DNA of 64,000 nucleotides from Candidatus Geothrix odensensis. GTDB lineage: Bacteria; Acidobacteriota; Holophagae; Holophagales; Holophagaceae. Both the position numbers and the translations under genes were made by a program. This document shows positions 15,958-23,100 of this stretch, piece after piece; the first letter of the stretch is position 1; every line of letters begins with the position of its first letter. Below the pieces are notes generated by a model that was given only the letters and a program-made list of their open reading frames with translations, was not told the DNA's origin and ran no database searches. The stretch spans positions 1-64,000 of the forward strand of contig JADKCH010000001.1 of assembly GCA_016714685.1 (NCBI GenBank). Direction: 5' to 3'.

Positions 15958-16172
15958 AGTCCGGAGGCTGGAGGCTGGAGTCTGGAGGCTGGAGATGGAA
16001 ACTGGAGGTACGGATGCCTGCGGCGACCTTCGGCCGCGTCTGCTTTCCAGTTCGGGCGAGGCCGACACGTTGGGTCGGCGCCAAACCCGATGGTCAACGC
16101 GACGCGAAGCGTCGCATCAGAGAGCAGTACCTCCAGACTCCAGCCTCGCGGCCAGAGGCCGTGCCTCCAGCC
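15958..16172. repeat. dispersed palindromic intergenic repeat, copy 2 (interior inverted)
   Basis: Left arm of GGAGGCTGGAGTCTGGA units ending CTGGAGGTAC (16002-16011); right arm starts GTACCTCCAG (16127-16136) and runs into GCGGCCAGAGGCCG. The arms have the same orientation as in copies 1, 3 and 4, but the core reads TGGGTCGGCGCC (16071-16082), the reverse complement of the others. The reverse complement of the interior aligns along its length with copy 1. It lies between mutY and the tRNA terminator. Confidence 0.82.
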
Positions 16173-16198
16173 AAAAAAAAGAGCGCCCGAAGGCGCTC
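16173..16198 (-). terminator. intrinsic terminator for the tRNA-Leu unit
   Basis: On the minus strand the stem GAGCGCC/GGCGCTC (16181-16187 with 16192-16198) closes a CGAA-type tetraloop and is followed by eight Ts (16173-16180 read as As on +). Canonical and strong, it ends transcription just past the tRNA. Confidence 0.9.
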
Positions 16199-16208
16199 TC
16201 TCTTCTGT

Positions 16209-16294
16209 TGGTGCCCGCGAGCAGACTCGAACTGCTACGGCTTGTGGCCACCACCCCCTCAAGATGGCGTGTCTACCAATTTCACCACGCGGGC
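16209..16294 (-). tRNA. tRNA-Leu (anticodon GAG)
   Basis: 86 nt with encoded CCA (TGG at 16209-16211 on +). The acceptor stem GCCCGCG pairs with CGCGGGC; the D arm contains AAATTGGTAGAC; the anticodon stem CCATC/GGTGG encloses loop TTGAGGG with anticodon GAG; a long variable arm (GGTGGCCACAAGCC region) marks class II; the T arm is GCAGTTCGAGTCTGC. It should read CUC and CUU leucine codons. It lies downstream of secG on the same strand and upstream of a strong terminator. Confidence 0.95.
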
Positions 16295-16355
16295 AACGAG
16301 GAAATTCAAGTGTCTCCCAAAGCGCGGATGCGGTCAATGACCGGTTTCGCGGGGA

Positions 16356-16709
16356 CTACTTCTTCGCTGGGGCCGGAACGGGAACCGGAGCCGGTGCGGC
16401 GGGGCTGGGCAGCGCCGGGGCAGGGGCCGTGGGCACGACAACCGTATTGTCCGTGGTCTTCTCCAGCACGGAGCGGTTCTGCCGGATGATGAGGACTTCG
16501 ATGAACAGCGTCGTGCCGAGGAAGCCAGCTGCCAGCCAGTAGGTGGCCTTGGACAGGAAGGGCGTGGCGCCCTGGGCGCCGAAGGCGGAGTTGGCCCCGC
16601 CGCCGCCGAAGGAGGCCCCCAGTCCGCCCTTGGTGCCGGGCTGCAGGAGGATCGTCCCGATGAGGAGGAAGCCGAAGATGATGAGAAGCGTGAGCGCGAG
16701 GCCGTTCAT
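16356..16709 (-). CDS. secG: preprotein translocase subunit SecG
   Basis: 117 aa. Two transmembrane helices (LALTLLIIFGFLLIGTILL and YWLAAGFLGTTLFIEVLII) flank the conserved cytoplasmic loop PGTKGGLGASFGGGGANSAFG, diagnostic for SecG of the SecYEG channel. A C-terminal tail of about 35 residues is Pro/Ala/Val-rich (PAPALPSPAAPAPVPVP) and ends PAKK, a lineage extension. The start ATG at 16709 gives the normal first helix. The gene order aroF-like, secG, tRNA-Leu on the minus strand, with 38 bp between the first two, suggests one transcript. Confidence 0.92.
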   Translation of the reverse strand: MNGLALTLLIIFGFLLIGTILLQPGTKGGLGASFGGGGANSAFGAQGATPFLSKATYWLAAGFLGTTLFIEVLIIRQNRSVLEKTTDNTVVVPTAPAPALPSPAAPAPVPVPAPAKK

Positions 16710-16747
16710 GGAAACTCCGAACCTCCTAGTCTCGCACAGGACCGGCC

Positions 16748-17779
16748 CTACATCCATAGCCCAGTGAGGCCAGGGGCCTGCAGCACGCGGTGGATGGCCT
16801 GGGCCTGCTCCACCAGTCGGATGAAATCCGAGGGCAGCAGGGCCTGGGGGCCGTCGCTGAGGGCCTTTTCCGGATGGCAGTGGGTCTCCACCAGCAGGCC
16901 GTCGGCGCCCGCGGCCACGCCCGCCAGACCGCATGGGATCACCAGGTCCCGGCGGCCCGTGGCATGGCTCGGATCCACCATGATGGGCAGGTGCGTGAGG
17001 GCCTTCGCCGCGGGAACCACGCTGACGTCGAGGGTGTTCCGGGCGTGATCCGACCAGGTGCGGATGCCCCGCTCGCAGAGCACCACGCTTCGGTTGCCCT
17101 CGCCCAGCACGTATTCCGCGGCGTAGAGCCATTCTTCCAAGGTGGCGGAGGGGCCGCGCTTGAGGAGTACCGGCTTTTCGCAGCGGCCGGCGCGGCGCAG
17201 CAGGGCGAAGTTCTGCATGTTCCGGGCGCCGATCTGCACCATGTCGGCGCTGCGCTCCACCGCGTCGAAGGTCTCCACTTCCGTCGCCTCGGTGACGATG
17301 CCCAGGTCGAACTCCCTCCGCGCCTCCTCCAGCAGGCGCAGCCCCTCCAGGCCCAGGCCCTGGAAGGCGTAGGGGCTGGTGCGGGGCTTGTAGGCGCCGG
17401 CCCGCAGCAGCTTCACGCCGGCCTCGGCCACGTAGCGGGCCACGGTGAAGAGCTGCTCGCGGCTCTCGACGCCGCAGGGACCACCCACCAGGGCCAGGTC
17501 CTCCCCGCCGATCTTGACGCCGCGCACCTCCACCACCGTGCGGCCCATGGCGGCATCCGCGCTGGCCAGCTTGTAGGGGCTGGTGATGGGCACGACCCGG
17601 CGCACGCCGGCCATGGGCTCGATGCGGTCGGGCTTCAGCGCCTTCGAGGCATGGGGCGCCACGATGCTAAGGGATTCCGGCGTCTCGTTCACCTGGCAGC
17701 GGATGCCCGAAGCCTCCAGCAGGGACAGGACCTCCTTCACCTGCTCTGGCGTGGCGTTGGATTCCATGAGAATGAGCAT
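16748..17779 (-). CDS. aroF: 3-deoxy-7-phosphoheptulonate synthase (DAHP synthase, type with N-terminal regulatory domain)
   Basis: 343 aa. Condenses PEP and erythrose-4-phosphate in the first step of the shikimate pathway. The N-terminal ferredoxin-like/ACT-like domain (about 1-70, MLILMESNATPEQVKEVLSL) is of the Thermotoga and Bacillus-like regulated type. The barrel carries GGPCGVESREQ, KPRTSPYAFQG, IGARNMQNF, LLKRGPSAT and DPSHATGRRDL, containing the PEP, E4P and metal ligands. The start ATG at 17779 is the natural beginning of the regulatory domain; longer in-frame starts run into the inverted-repeat element upstream and are rejected. Feedback regulation by an aromatic amino acid is plausible from the domain. 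Confidence 0.93.
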   Translation of the reverse strand: MLILMESNATPEQVKEVLSLLEASGIRCQVNETPESLSIVAPHASKALKPDRIEPMAGVRRVVPITSPYKLASADAAMGRTVVEVRGVKIGGEDLALVGGPCGVESREQLFTVARYVAEAGVKLLRAGAYKPRTSPYAFQGLGLEGLRLLEEARREFDLGIVTEATEVETFDAVERSADMVQIGARNMQNFALLRRAGRCEKPVLLKRGPSATLEEWLYAAEYVLGEGNRSVVLCERGIRTWSDHARNTLDVSVVPAAKALTHLPIMVDPSHATGRRDLVIPCGLAGVAAGADGLLVETHCHPEKALSDGPQALLPSDFIRLVEQAQAIHRVLQAPGLTGLWM

Positions 17780-17859
17780 GAGCGGCCTTCCGGGAACCGC
17801 CATTCTACCGGGAGCGGGCCGGACGCTTCTGGACACCTTCACCGGCCCGGACGCACACT

Positions 17860-18135
17860 TTAGAGTGCCTAACAATACCCCGACGAGGCCGCGATGAAGC
17901 CAGGCAGGATGCACCGCAAGGAAGGGCCCGCAGGGCAACGTGGTTCGTTGTTCAAGGGACCTGACGCCGCGGGGCGCCTGCCTGGCTTCATCCCTCCGGG
18001 CGAGGGCCGGCGGGCGTCGCGATGCCGCGTCACGCTCGTCGCGCGTAGTACCCGCTACGCTTTGACTCGCGTTCCTCGCCTCGCTCGCCCGGCGACCCTC
18101 GCGCGACCCCGTGGGGGTTTTGTTAGGCACTCTAA
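17860..18135. mobile_element. 276-bp nested-palindrome element with 16-bp terminal inverted repeats (MITE-like)
   Basis: Perfect 16-bp terminal inverted repeats, TTAGAGTGCCTAACAA at 17860-17875 and its complement at 18120-18135, with TA at 17861-17862 and 18133-18134 as a possible target duplication. Inside are a 16-bp inverted repeat (GATGAAGCCAGGCAGG 17893-17908 with 17977-17992), a 9-bp one (CCGGGCGAG 17996-18004 with 18084-18092) and within that a 6-bp one (GCGTAG 18043-18048 with 18055-18060). No transposase is encoded. The end sequences GCCTAAC and GTTAGGC also satisfy the integron attC consensus RYYYAAC/GTTRRRY. It separates DAHP synthase from the following lipoprotein and ends 12 bp before the latter's ATG. 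Confidence 0.7.
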
Positions 18136-18147
18136 TGGAGGTCTCCC

Positions 18148-18936
18148 ATGCGGCGCGCTCCCTGGCTGTTCATCCCTTCCATCCTGCTGGTCCTCGGCTG
18201 CACCCGGCCGGAGGTCGAGGCCTTCCGCCGGCAGCCGGCGCCCGTCAGCGTCAGCGTGAGCCTGCCCTCGGGCCTGGCCGATCGTGAGGCCTTCCAGAAA
18301 GAGTACGCCTCCGCCCTGCGGGCCCGGCTGGCCACCCGGGTGGTGGTGGTGCCCGAGGGCGTGAAGCCCCCGGTGGGGGCGGCGCAGCTGCAGGTCGTCA
18401 TCCGCGACCTCTCGCCGGCCCCAGGCCAGCCCAGCCCAGCGGCCATCGGAGTCGCCACGGGAGTCACCGTGGGCGCCATCAGCGCAATTTCGGGAAACCG
18501 CGGCTGGGGCATCGTCGATGGCCTCTTCTGGGGCTTGTGGGCGGGCAGCCACGCCTCCATGCACCGCGAGCGCGTCCAGGACCGCCTGGGCTACCTGCCT
18601 ACGGTGGTGCGGGCCCAGGTGAGCCTGGTCCAGCCGGGCAATCCTGAACCGCTCTGGGTGGAATCCATCGAGCCCGTCGAGGTGGTCGAAGCCATGGATC
18701 CGCTGCCCCGTGGCTACCGGGACGACGACGGCCGCATCCGCGAGGAGGAGGCCAAGGGCTTCGCGCGGGTGGTGGTGCAGAAGCTGACGGCCTACTTCCA
18801 GTGGACCCGCTTCACCGAGCAGCGCTTCTACGAAGACCCCGCCTCGAAGCCGGCGGACGACACGCCCGCGCCGAAGGTGGCCGAGCCCCCGCCGGCCGCC
18901 AAGCTGGAGGCTCCGGCCGAGTCGAAGCAGAACTGA
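18148..18936 (+). CDS. hypothetical glycine-zipper lipoprotein
   Basis: 262 aa. Signal peptide with lipobox LVLGC (C18), so an outer-membrane or periplasmic lipoprotein. The middle contains a glycine-zipper-like hydrophobic stretch (AAIGVATGVTVGAISAISG, then WGIVDGLFWGLWAGSHAS), as in SlyB-type lipoproteins. The N-terminal half, SVSVSLPSGLADREAF to LQVVIRDLSPA, looks like a small alpha/beta domain of unknown role. The C-terminal tail is Pro/Ala/Lys-rich. It starts 12 bp after the inverted-repeat element, which leaves only an SD (GGAGGT) of its own, so its promoter must lie in the element. It overlaps the next gene by 1 nt (TGATG). I do not recognise a named family. Confidence 0.65.
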   Translation: MRRAPWLFIPSILLVLGCTRPEVEAFRRQPAPVSVSVSLPSGLADREAFQKEYASALRARLATRVVVVPEGVKPPVGAAQLQVVIRDLSPAPGQPSPAAIGVATGVTVGAISAISGNRGWGIVDGLFWGLWAGSHASMHRERVQDRLGYLPTVVRAQVSLVQPGNPEPLWVESIEPVEVVEAMDPLPRGYRDDDGRIREEEAKGFARVVVQKLTAYFQWTRFTEQRFYEDPASKPADDTPAPKVAEPPPAAKLEAPAESKQN

Positions 18937-19676
18937 TGGAGGCCCGCGTCCTGCGCTGTTCGGGCTGCGGCGCCTCGGTGCCGCCAGATGCGACCCAGTG
19001 TCCCTACTGCAAGGCGCAGCTGGCGACCGTGGCCTGCCCTGCCTGCTTCGCGCTGGTTCCGCTTTCCGCCGGCCACTGCCCCGGCTGCGGCGCGGGGATG
19101 GCGCCCCGGGCTCAATCCCCGGCTACGGGTGCGCCCTGTCCCGCGTGTGCGCAGGCTCTGGCCACCGCAAAGGTCGGCGAAGTGGAAGTGGGCGAGTGCC
19201 TGGCCTGCGGCGGGCTCTGGCTGGACCGCGCCGTGTTCGAACAGCTGGGCACCAGCCGCGAGCGCCAAGGAGCCGTCCTGGGTGCGCTGCCTGCCCCGGA
19301 GAAGCCGCGGGTGGTCAAGCTGGAGCCAGTCCAGTACCGCCCCTGTCCGGCCTGCCGCCAGCGCATGAACCGTGTGAACTACGCCAAGCGTTCCGGCGTG
19401 GTGCTGGACGTGTGCAAGGCCCATGGACTCTGGTTCGACAAGGACGAGCTGCGCCGCGTTCTGGCCTTCATCGCCGGGGGCGGCCTGGACCGGGCCCGGG
19501 AACTGGAGATCGAGGCGCTGAAGGAGGCCAGGCGCGCGGCCGTGCCGATGCCACAGCACCCGGCTTCGTCCCATGAATTCACCCAGCAGATGAACGCCTC
19601 GGGCCATTGGCTCACCGCGGCGGGCCTCGTGGGGCTGGCCATCGATGTGGCGGAGCTGTTCCTCGAAGGGAACTGA
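18936..19676 (+). CDS. multi-zinc-ribbon protein with two zf-TFIIB domains
   Basis: 246 aa. Four zinc-ribbon modules in a row: CSGCGASVPPDATQCPYC, CPACFALVPLSAGHCPGCG, then two zf-TFIIB type modules, CPAC...CLACGGLWLDRAVFEQL (about 62-105) and CPAC...CKAHGLWFDKDELRRVL (about 145-185). The second replaces a Cys pair with C-x-A-H. The C-terminus has one hydrophobic segment (WLTAAGLVGLAIDVAELFL) that may be a membrane anchor. Such proteins are common but uncharacterised. Translationally coupled to the lipoprotein upstream. Its stop abuts the tpiA stop with no gap. Confidence 0.75.
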   Translation: MEARVLRCSGCGASVPPDATQCPYCKAQLATVACPACFALVPLSAGHCPGCGAGMAPRAQSPATGAPCPACAQALATAKVGEVEVGECLACGGLWLDRAVFEQLGTSRERQGAVLGALPAPEKPRVVKLEPVQYRPCPACRQRMNRVNYAKRSGVVLDVCKAHGLWFDKDELRRVLAFIAGGGLDRARELEIEALKEARRAAVPMPQHPASSHEFTQQMNASGHWLTAAGLVGLAIDVAELFLEGN

Positions 19677-20411
19677 TCAGCCCGCCTGCTTCACCAGCTC
19701 CGCGAACTTGCGGGGATCCAGGCTGGCGCCACCCACCAGGCCACCGGCCACTTCGGGGATGCCCAGCAGTTCCGGGAAGCTCTCGGGGGTCACGCTGCCG
19801 CCGTAGAGGATGGGCACCCGGTACTCGGTGCCGACGAGGTGGCGGTTCAGCTCGGCCCGGATGAAGGCGTGGGCCTCGCGCACCTGGGCGGCCTCGGCGC
19901 GGCGGCCGGTGCCGATGGCCCAGACGGGCTCGTAGGCCACCCAGAGTGGGCCGGGGCCGGTCTCGGCGAGGATGGCCAGCTGCTGGCCGAGCACTTCCAG
20001 GGTCTGGCCGGCATCGCGCTGCTCCAGCGTCTCGCCGATGCAGAGCAGGGGCAGCAGGTCCCACTGCCAGGCGGCCTTGACCTTCTTCGCCAGGGCGGTG
20101 TCGGTCTCGCCGAAGAACTGGCGGCGCTCGCTGTGGCCGAGCAGCACTCCTGAGCAGCCCGCGTCGCGGAGCTGGGGCATGGAGACCTCGCCGGTGTAGG
20201 CGCCCTTGGCTTCGGCATGGCCGTTCTGGCCGAAGACCTGGAGGCCCCGGGGCCGGACCAGATCACTCACCTGATGCAGCAGGGTGAAGGGCGGGGCGAT
20301 GCCCACTTCGGCTGCAAAGTCCGGCGCCAGGCGCCCGAGCAGGTCTTCGCAGAAGGCCTGGGCCTCGTCCTTGGTCAGGTTCATCTTCCAGTTGGCGACG
20401 ACGCAGCGCAT
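19677..20411 (-). CDS. tpiA: triosephosphate isomerase
   Basis: 244 aa. Interconverts dihydroxyacetone phosphate and glyceraldehyde-3-phosphate. Catalytic residues are all visible: K9 in NWKMN, H93 in LLGHSERR, E161 in AYEPVWAIGTG, plus the phosphate loop YGGSV. Normal length. It follows pgk on the same strand with 8 bp between, the usual glycolytic pairing, and is surely co-transcribed with it. Confidence 0.97.
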   Translation of the reverse strand: MRCVVANWKMNLTKDEAQAFCEDLLGRLAPDFAAEVGIAPPFTLLHQVSDLVRPRGLQVFGQNGHAEAKGAYTGEVSMPQLRDAGCSGVLLGHSERRQFFGETDTALAKKVKAAWQWDLLPLLCIGETLEQRDAGQTLEVLGQQLAILAETGPGPLWVAYEPVWAIGTGRRAEAAQVREAHAFIRAELNRHLVGTEYRVPILYGGSVTPESFPELLGIPEVAGGLVGGASLDPRKFAELVKQAG

Positions 20412-20419
20412 GGGAATCC

Positions 20420-21616
20420 TTACTTGGAGAGGGCGACGACGCCCGGAAGGTCGAGACCGCTGAGGAACTCCAGGCTGGCGCCACCGCCGGTGGAGACATG
20501 GCTCATGCGGGGGCCGACTCCGGCCTTGTTCACGGCGGCCACGCTGTCACCGCCGCCCACCAGCACGAAGGCGCCCCTGTCGGCGGCCTCCGCCAGCTCC
20601 TCGGCCATGGTCAAGGTGCCGCTGGCATAGGGGGCCATCTCGAAGACGCCCATGGGGCCGTTCCAGAGGAGGGTCTTCGCGGCACGGATCTCGGCGGCGT
20701 AGACGGCGACGGTCTCGGGGCCGATGTCCAGGGCCATGCGGTTGGCGGGGATGTTCTGGTCCAGGGTGATAGCGCAGTCGGCGTCCTCCTTGAACTCGGC
20801 CGCCGCCACATGATCGAGGGGCAGCAGCAGGCGCGTACCCTTGGCCTCGGCCTGTTTCAGCAGGTCCAGGGACATCTCCAGCTTGTCCTCCTCGCAGAGG
20901 CTCTTCCCGATCTCGAAGCCCTGGGCCTTGAGGAAGGTGTAGCTCATGGCGCCGCCGATGAGGATGGCGTCGGCCTTCCCCAGGAAATTCTGGATGAGCT
21001 CGATCTTGTCGCTTACCTTGGCGCCCCCGAAGATCACCACCAGCGGCTTGTCCGGGTCGTGGACGACCTTGCCGAGGGCCTTCAGCTCCTTCTCCATGAG
21101 GAAGCCCGCGGCCACGCGATCTTTCGGGAAGTGGGCCACCATGCCGCTGACCGAGGCGTGGGCGCGGTGGGCCGAGCCGAAGGCGTCGTTCACGTAGGTG
21201 TCGGCCAGCTTCGCCAGGTCCGCGGCGAAGTCCTCCTTGTTCTTGGTCTCGCCCTTCTCGAAGCGCAGGTTCTCCAGCAGGAGCACCTGGCCCGGTAACA
21301 GGGCGGCGGCCTCGGCCTCCACCGCGGCGCCGTTCACATAGGAGGCCAAGCGGCAGTCGAAGCCCTGCTCCTTCAGCCAGGTGGCCACGGGGCCGGCGCT
21401 GTAGGCGGCCTCGAAGCCCTTGCCCTCGGGCCGCCCCAGGTGCGAGGCCAGCACCACCGAGGCGCCGCCATCCAGCAGGCACTTCAGGGTGGGCAGCGTC
21501 TCCTTGATGCGCGTGGCGTCGGTGATCTTGCCTTCCTTCAAGGGCACGTTCAGGTCCGCCCGGAGGAAGACACGGTGGCCCTTCACATCGAGATCGCGCA
21601 CCGATTGGAAGCCCAT
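20420..21616 (-). CDS. pgk: phosphoglycerate kinase
   Basis: 398 aa. Substrate-binding N-terminal domain with VFLRADLNVPLKEGKITD and SHLGRPEGKG; nucleotide domain with FGGAKVSDKIELI, WNGPMGVFEM and GGGDSVAAV. Full length for bacterial PGK. Start at ATG 21616 gives the canonical MGFQSVRDLDV; an in-frame extension upstream passes through repeat copy 3 and is rejected. gapA, often upstream, is not in the window. Confidence 0.96.
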   Translation of the reverse strand: MGFQSVRDLDVKGHRVFLRADLNVPLKEGKITDATRIKETLPTLKCLLDGGASVVLASHLGRPEGKGFEAAYSAGPVATWLKEQGFDCRLASYVNGAAVEAEAAALLPGQVLLLENLRFEKGETKNKEDFAADLAKLADTYVNDAFGSAHRAHASVSGMVAHFPKDRVAAGFLMEKELKALGKVVHDPDKPLVVIFGGAKVSDKIELIQNFLGKADAILIGGAMSYTFLKAQGFEIGKSLCEEDKLEMSLDLLKQAEAKGTRLLLPLDHVAAAEFKEDADCAITLDQNIPANRMALDIGPETVAVYAAEIRAAKTLLWNGPMGVFEMAPYASGTLTMAEELAEAADRGAFVLVGGGDSVAAVNKAGVGPRMSHVSTGGGASLEFLSGLDLPGVVALSK

Positions 21617-21679
21617 GGCTGCTCCTGCATTGTGTAAGTGACCATTCTGACGGAAGTGGTGGTGGACCGCCATCCGAGG

Positions 21680-21862
21680 GGCCGGGGTTGGAGGTGGGAG
21701 GTACGGCCTTCGGCCGCGAGCCTGGAGACTGGAGGTACGGATTCCTGATGCGCCGCTGCGCGGCGCGCCGAATGGTTCAATACGGCGCCGACCCATCTGA
21801 GCGGCCGGAGCGCAGTACCTCCGGACTCCGGCCTGGCGGCCGCAGGCCGTACCTGCAGCCTG
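21680..21862. repeat. dispersed palindromic intergenic repeat, copy 3
   Basis: Arm CTGGAGGTAC (21729-21738) and its partner GTACCTCCGG (21815-21824), core GGCGCCGACCCA (21784-21795) in the same orientation as copy 1, and the right-hand hairpin GCGGCCGCAGGCCGTACCT. The interior is about 35 bp shorter than copy 1. An extra AGGTACGGCCTTCGGCCGCG segment occurs on the left. It lies between the pgk start and the 3' end of the methyltransferase gene. Confidence 0.78.
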
Positions 21863-21865
21863 CCT

Positions 21866-22591
21866 TTACCACGCCTTCTCGAAAACCCCGATCCAGCGGG
21901 GGCTGTCATCGGTGAACGCTTCTCCGGCATAGGTACCCATGACGCGGCGGAGCCGCAGGCCCGCGCGCACGGCCATCTCCTGGAGGTCGGTGGGGTGGTA
22001 GAGCCGCACGCTCTCCAGCACGTCGCGCACCTCGCCTGTGTCCCTGCGCGTGAGCACCATGCGCTTCACGAGGCGGTCCCCCTCGAGCGAGCGGCGGCTC
22101 TGGGCCCGGATGATCCCGCGCTCTACGGTCTCCTCCGGCACCAGGGTCCGGGCCACCAGGTCGGCGTTGAGGTAGTCCATGACGAGGACTCCTTGAGGCC
22201 GGAGCAGGGCCCCCAGGCGCATCATCAGCGCCCGGTTCTGGTCGTCCGAGAAGTAGCCGAAGGGCGTGAACCAGAGGCAGATGCCATGCAGGGTGCCATC
22301 CTTCACCGGGATCTGGCGCATGTCGCCCCGCAGCAGCCAGGGGCGGAGGCCGCCGGGGGCCATCTGCAACAGGGTGCGGGATAGGTCCATGCCGAAGGCG
22401 AGCGGGTTCGCCCGGCGGAGGATTTCCAGGTGCCGGCCCGCCCCGCAGGCCAGGTCCAGGACCGGGCCCCGGGTCAGCTCCGGGGCCACCCGCATGGCGC
22501 GGCCCAGGGCCACGCGCGCCTCCTCCGCGTCCCGGTGGGCGTAGAGACGGGCGTAGTCCTCGTCAAACCAGGTTTCGAACCACTCGGTCAA
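21866..22591 (-). CDS. class I SAM-dependent methyltransferase
   Basis: 241 aa. SAM-binding motif I is VLDLACGAGRH (45-54), followed by GMDLS (motif II acidic residue), RGDMRQIP (motif III) and WFTPFGYFSDDQN (motif IV-like). Fold and length match small-molecule methyltransferases (Methyltransf_25/11). No substrate domain is recognisable. It is transcribed towards repeat copy 3 and diverges from rbfA. The start is the only Met ahead of the first helix. Confidence 0.83.
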   Translation of the reverse strand: MTEWFETWFDEDYARLYAHRDAEEARVALGRAMRVAPELTRGPVLDLACGAGRHLEILRRANPLAFGMDLSRTLLQMAPGGLRPWLLRGDMRQIPVKDGTLHGICLWFTPFGYFSDDQNRALMMRLGALLRPQGVLVMDYLNADLVARTLVPEETVERGIIRAQSRRSLEGDRLVKRMVLTRRDTGEVRDVLESVRLYHPTDLQEMAVRAGLRLRRVMGTYAGEAFTDDSPRWIGVFEKAW

Positions 22592-22695
22592 GGCCGCTGC
22601 CTTTGAAAGGCCCAGAGTACTCCTTGATGGGTAAAGCCTCCATGACCAAGGCGAAAAAGCCGGGTCGGGTAGAATGAAAGCTGCAAAGGATCCTC

Positions 22696-23100
22696 ATGCA
22701 ACGCCCCGAACGCCTCGAAGACCAAGTCCACTTCCTGCTTTCCACGCTCGTGCAGCGGGAGCTGCGCGATCCGGAGCTCGGTTTCCTGACCCTCACGGCG
22801 GTCCGCCTTTCGCCGGATCGCAGCGTGGCCCGCGTCTATTTCACGGTGCTGCCGGCCAACGGCGGCGACCAGGAGGCGCAGGATGCCCTCACCCGCAAGG
22901 CCTTGGGCCGGGCGGCGGGCTTCCTCCGCAGCCAGCTGGCCGCGCGCCTCAAGATGAAGCGGGTGCCCGAGCTCCGCTTCTTCCCGGATGGCACCCTGGA
23001 GGAGGGCAACCATCTGGAGACGCTCCTGACCGAGATCGAGAAGGAGCGGGCGGCCCGGCCCGTGGAACCAGAGCCGGCCGCAGACCCGACGGAATCCTGA
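22696..23100 (+). CDS. rbfA: 30S ribosome-binding factor RbfA
   Basis: 134 aa, KH-like fold protein that binds immature 16S rRNA helix 1. Family features: RLEDQVHFLLSTLVQRELRDP at the start, LTLTAVRLSPDRSVARVYFTV as the central strands, and LRSQLAARLKMKRVPELRFFPD at the end. A TAGAAT -10-like box lies near 22669. The truB start follows the stop immediately (TGA-ATG), so the two are coupled, matching the common rbfA-truB order. Confidence 0.93.
   Translation: MQRPERLEDQVHFLLSTLVQRELRDPELGFLTLTAVRLSPDRSVARVYFTVLPANGGDQEAQDALTRKALGRAAGFLRSQLAARLKMKRVPELRFFPDGTLEEGNHLETLLTEIEKERAARPVEPEPAADPTES

Noticed and set aside
16168..16200. A8 tract and hairpin considered as a + strand promoter or riboswitch
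   Set aside because: Orientation and T run fit a terminator for the minus-strand tRNA unit.
17894..18259. Open frame inside the inverted-repeat element (begins MKPGRMHRKEG)
   Set aside because: It is Arg-rich, spans the palindromes and crosses the start of the lipoprotein gene; it looks like a product of the repeat, not a protein gene.
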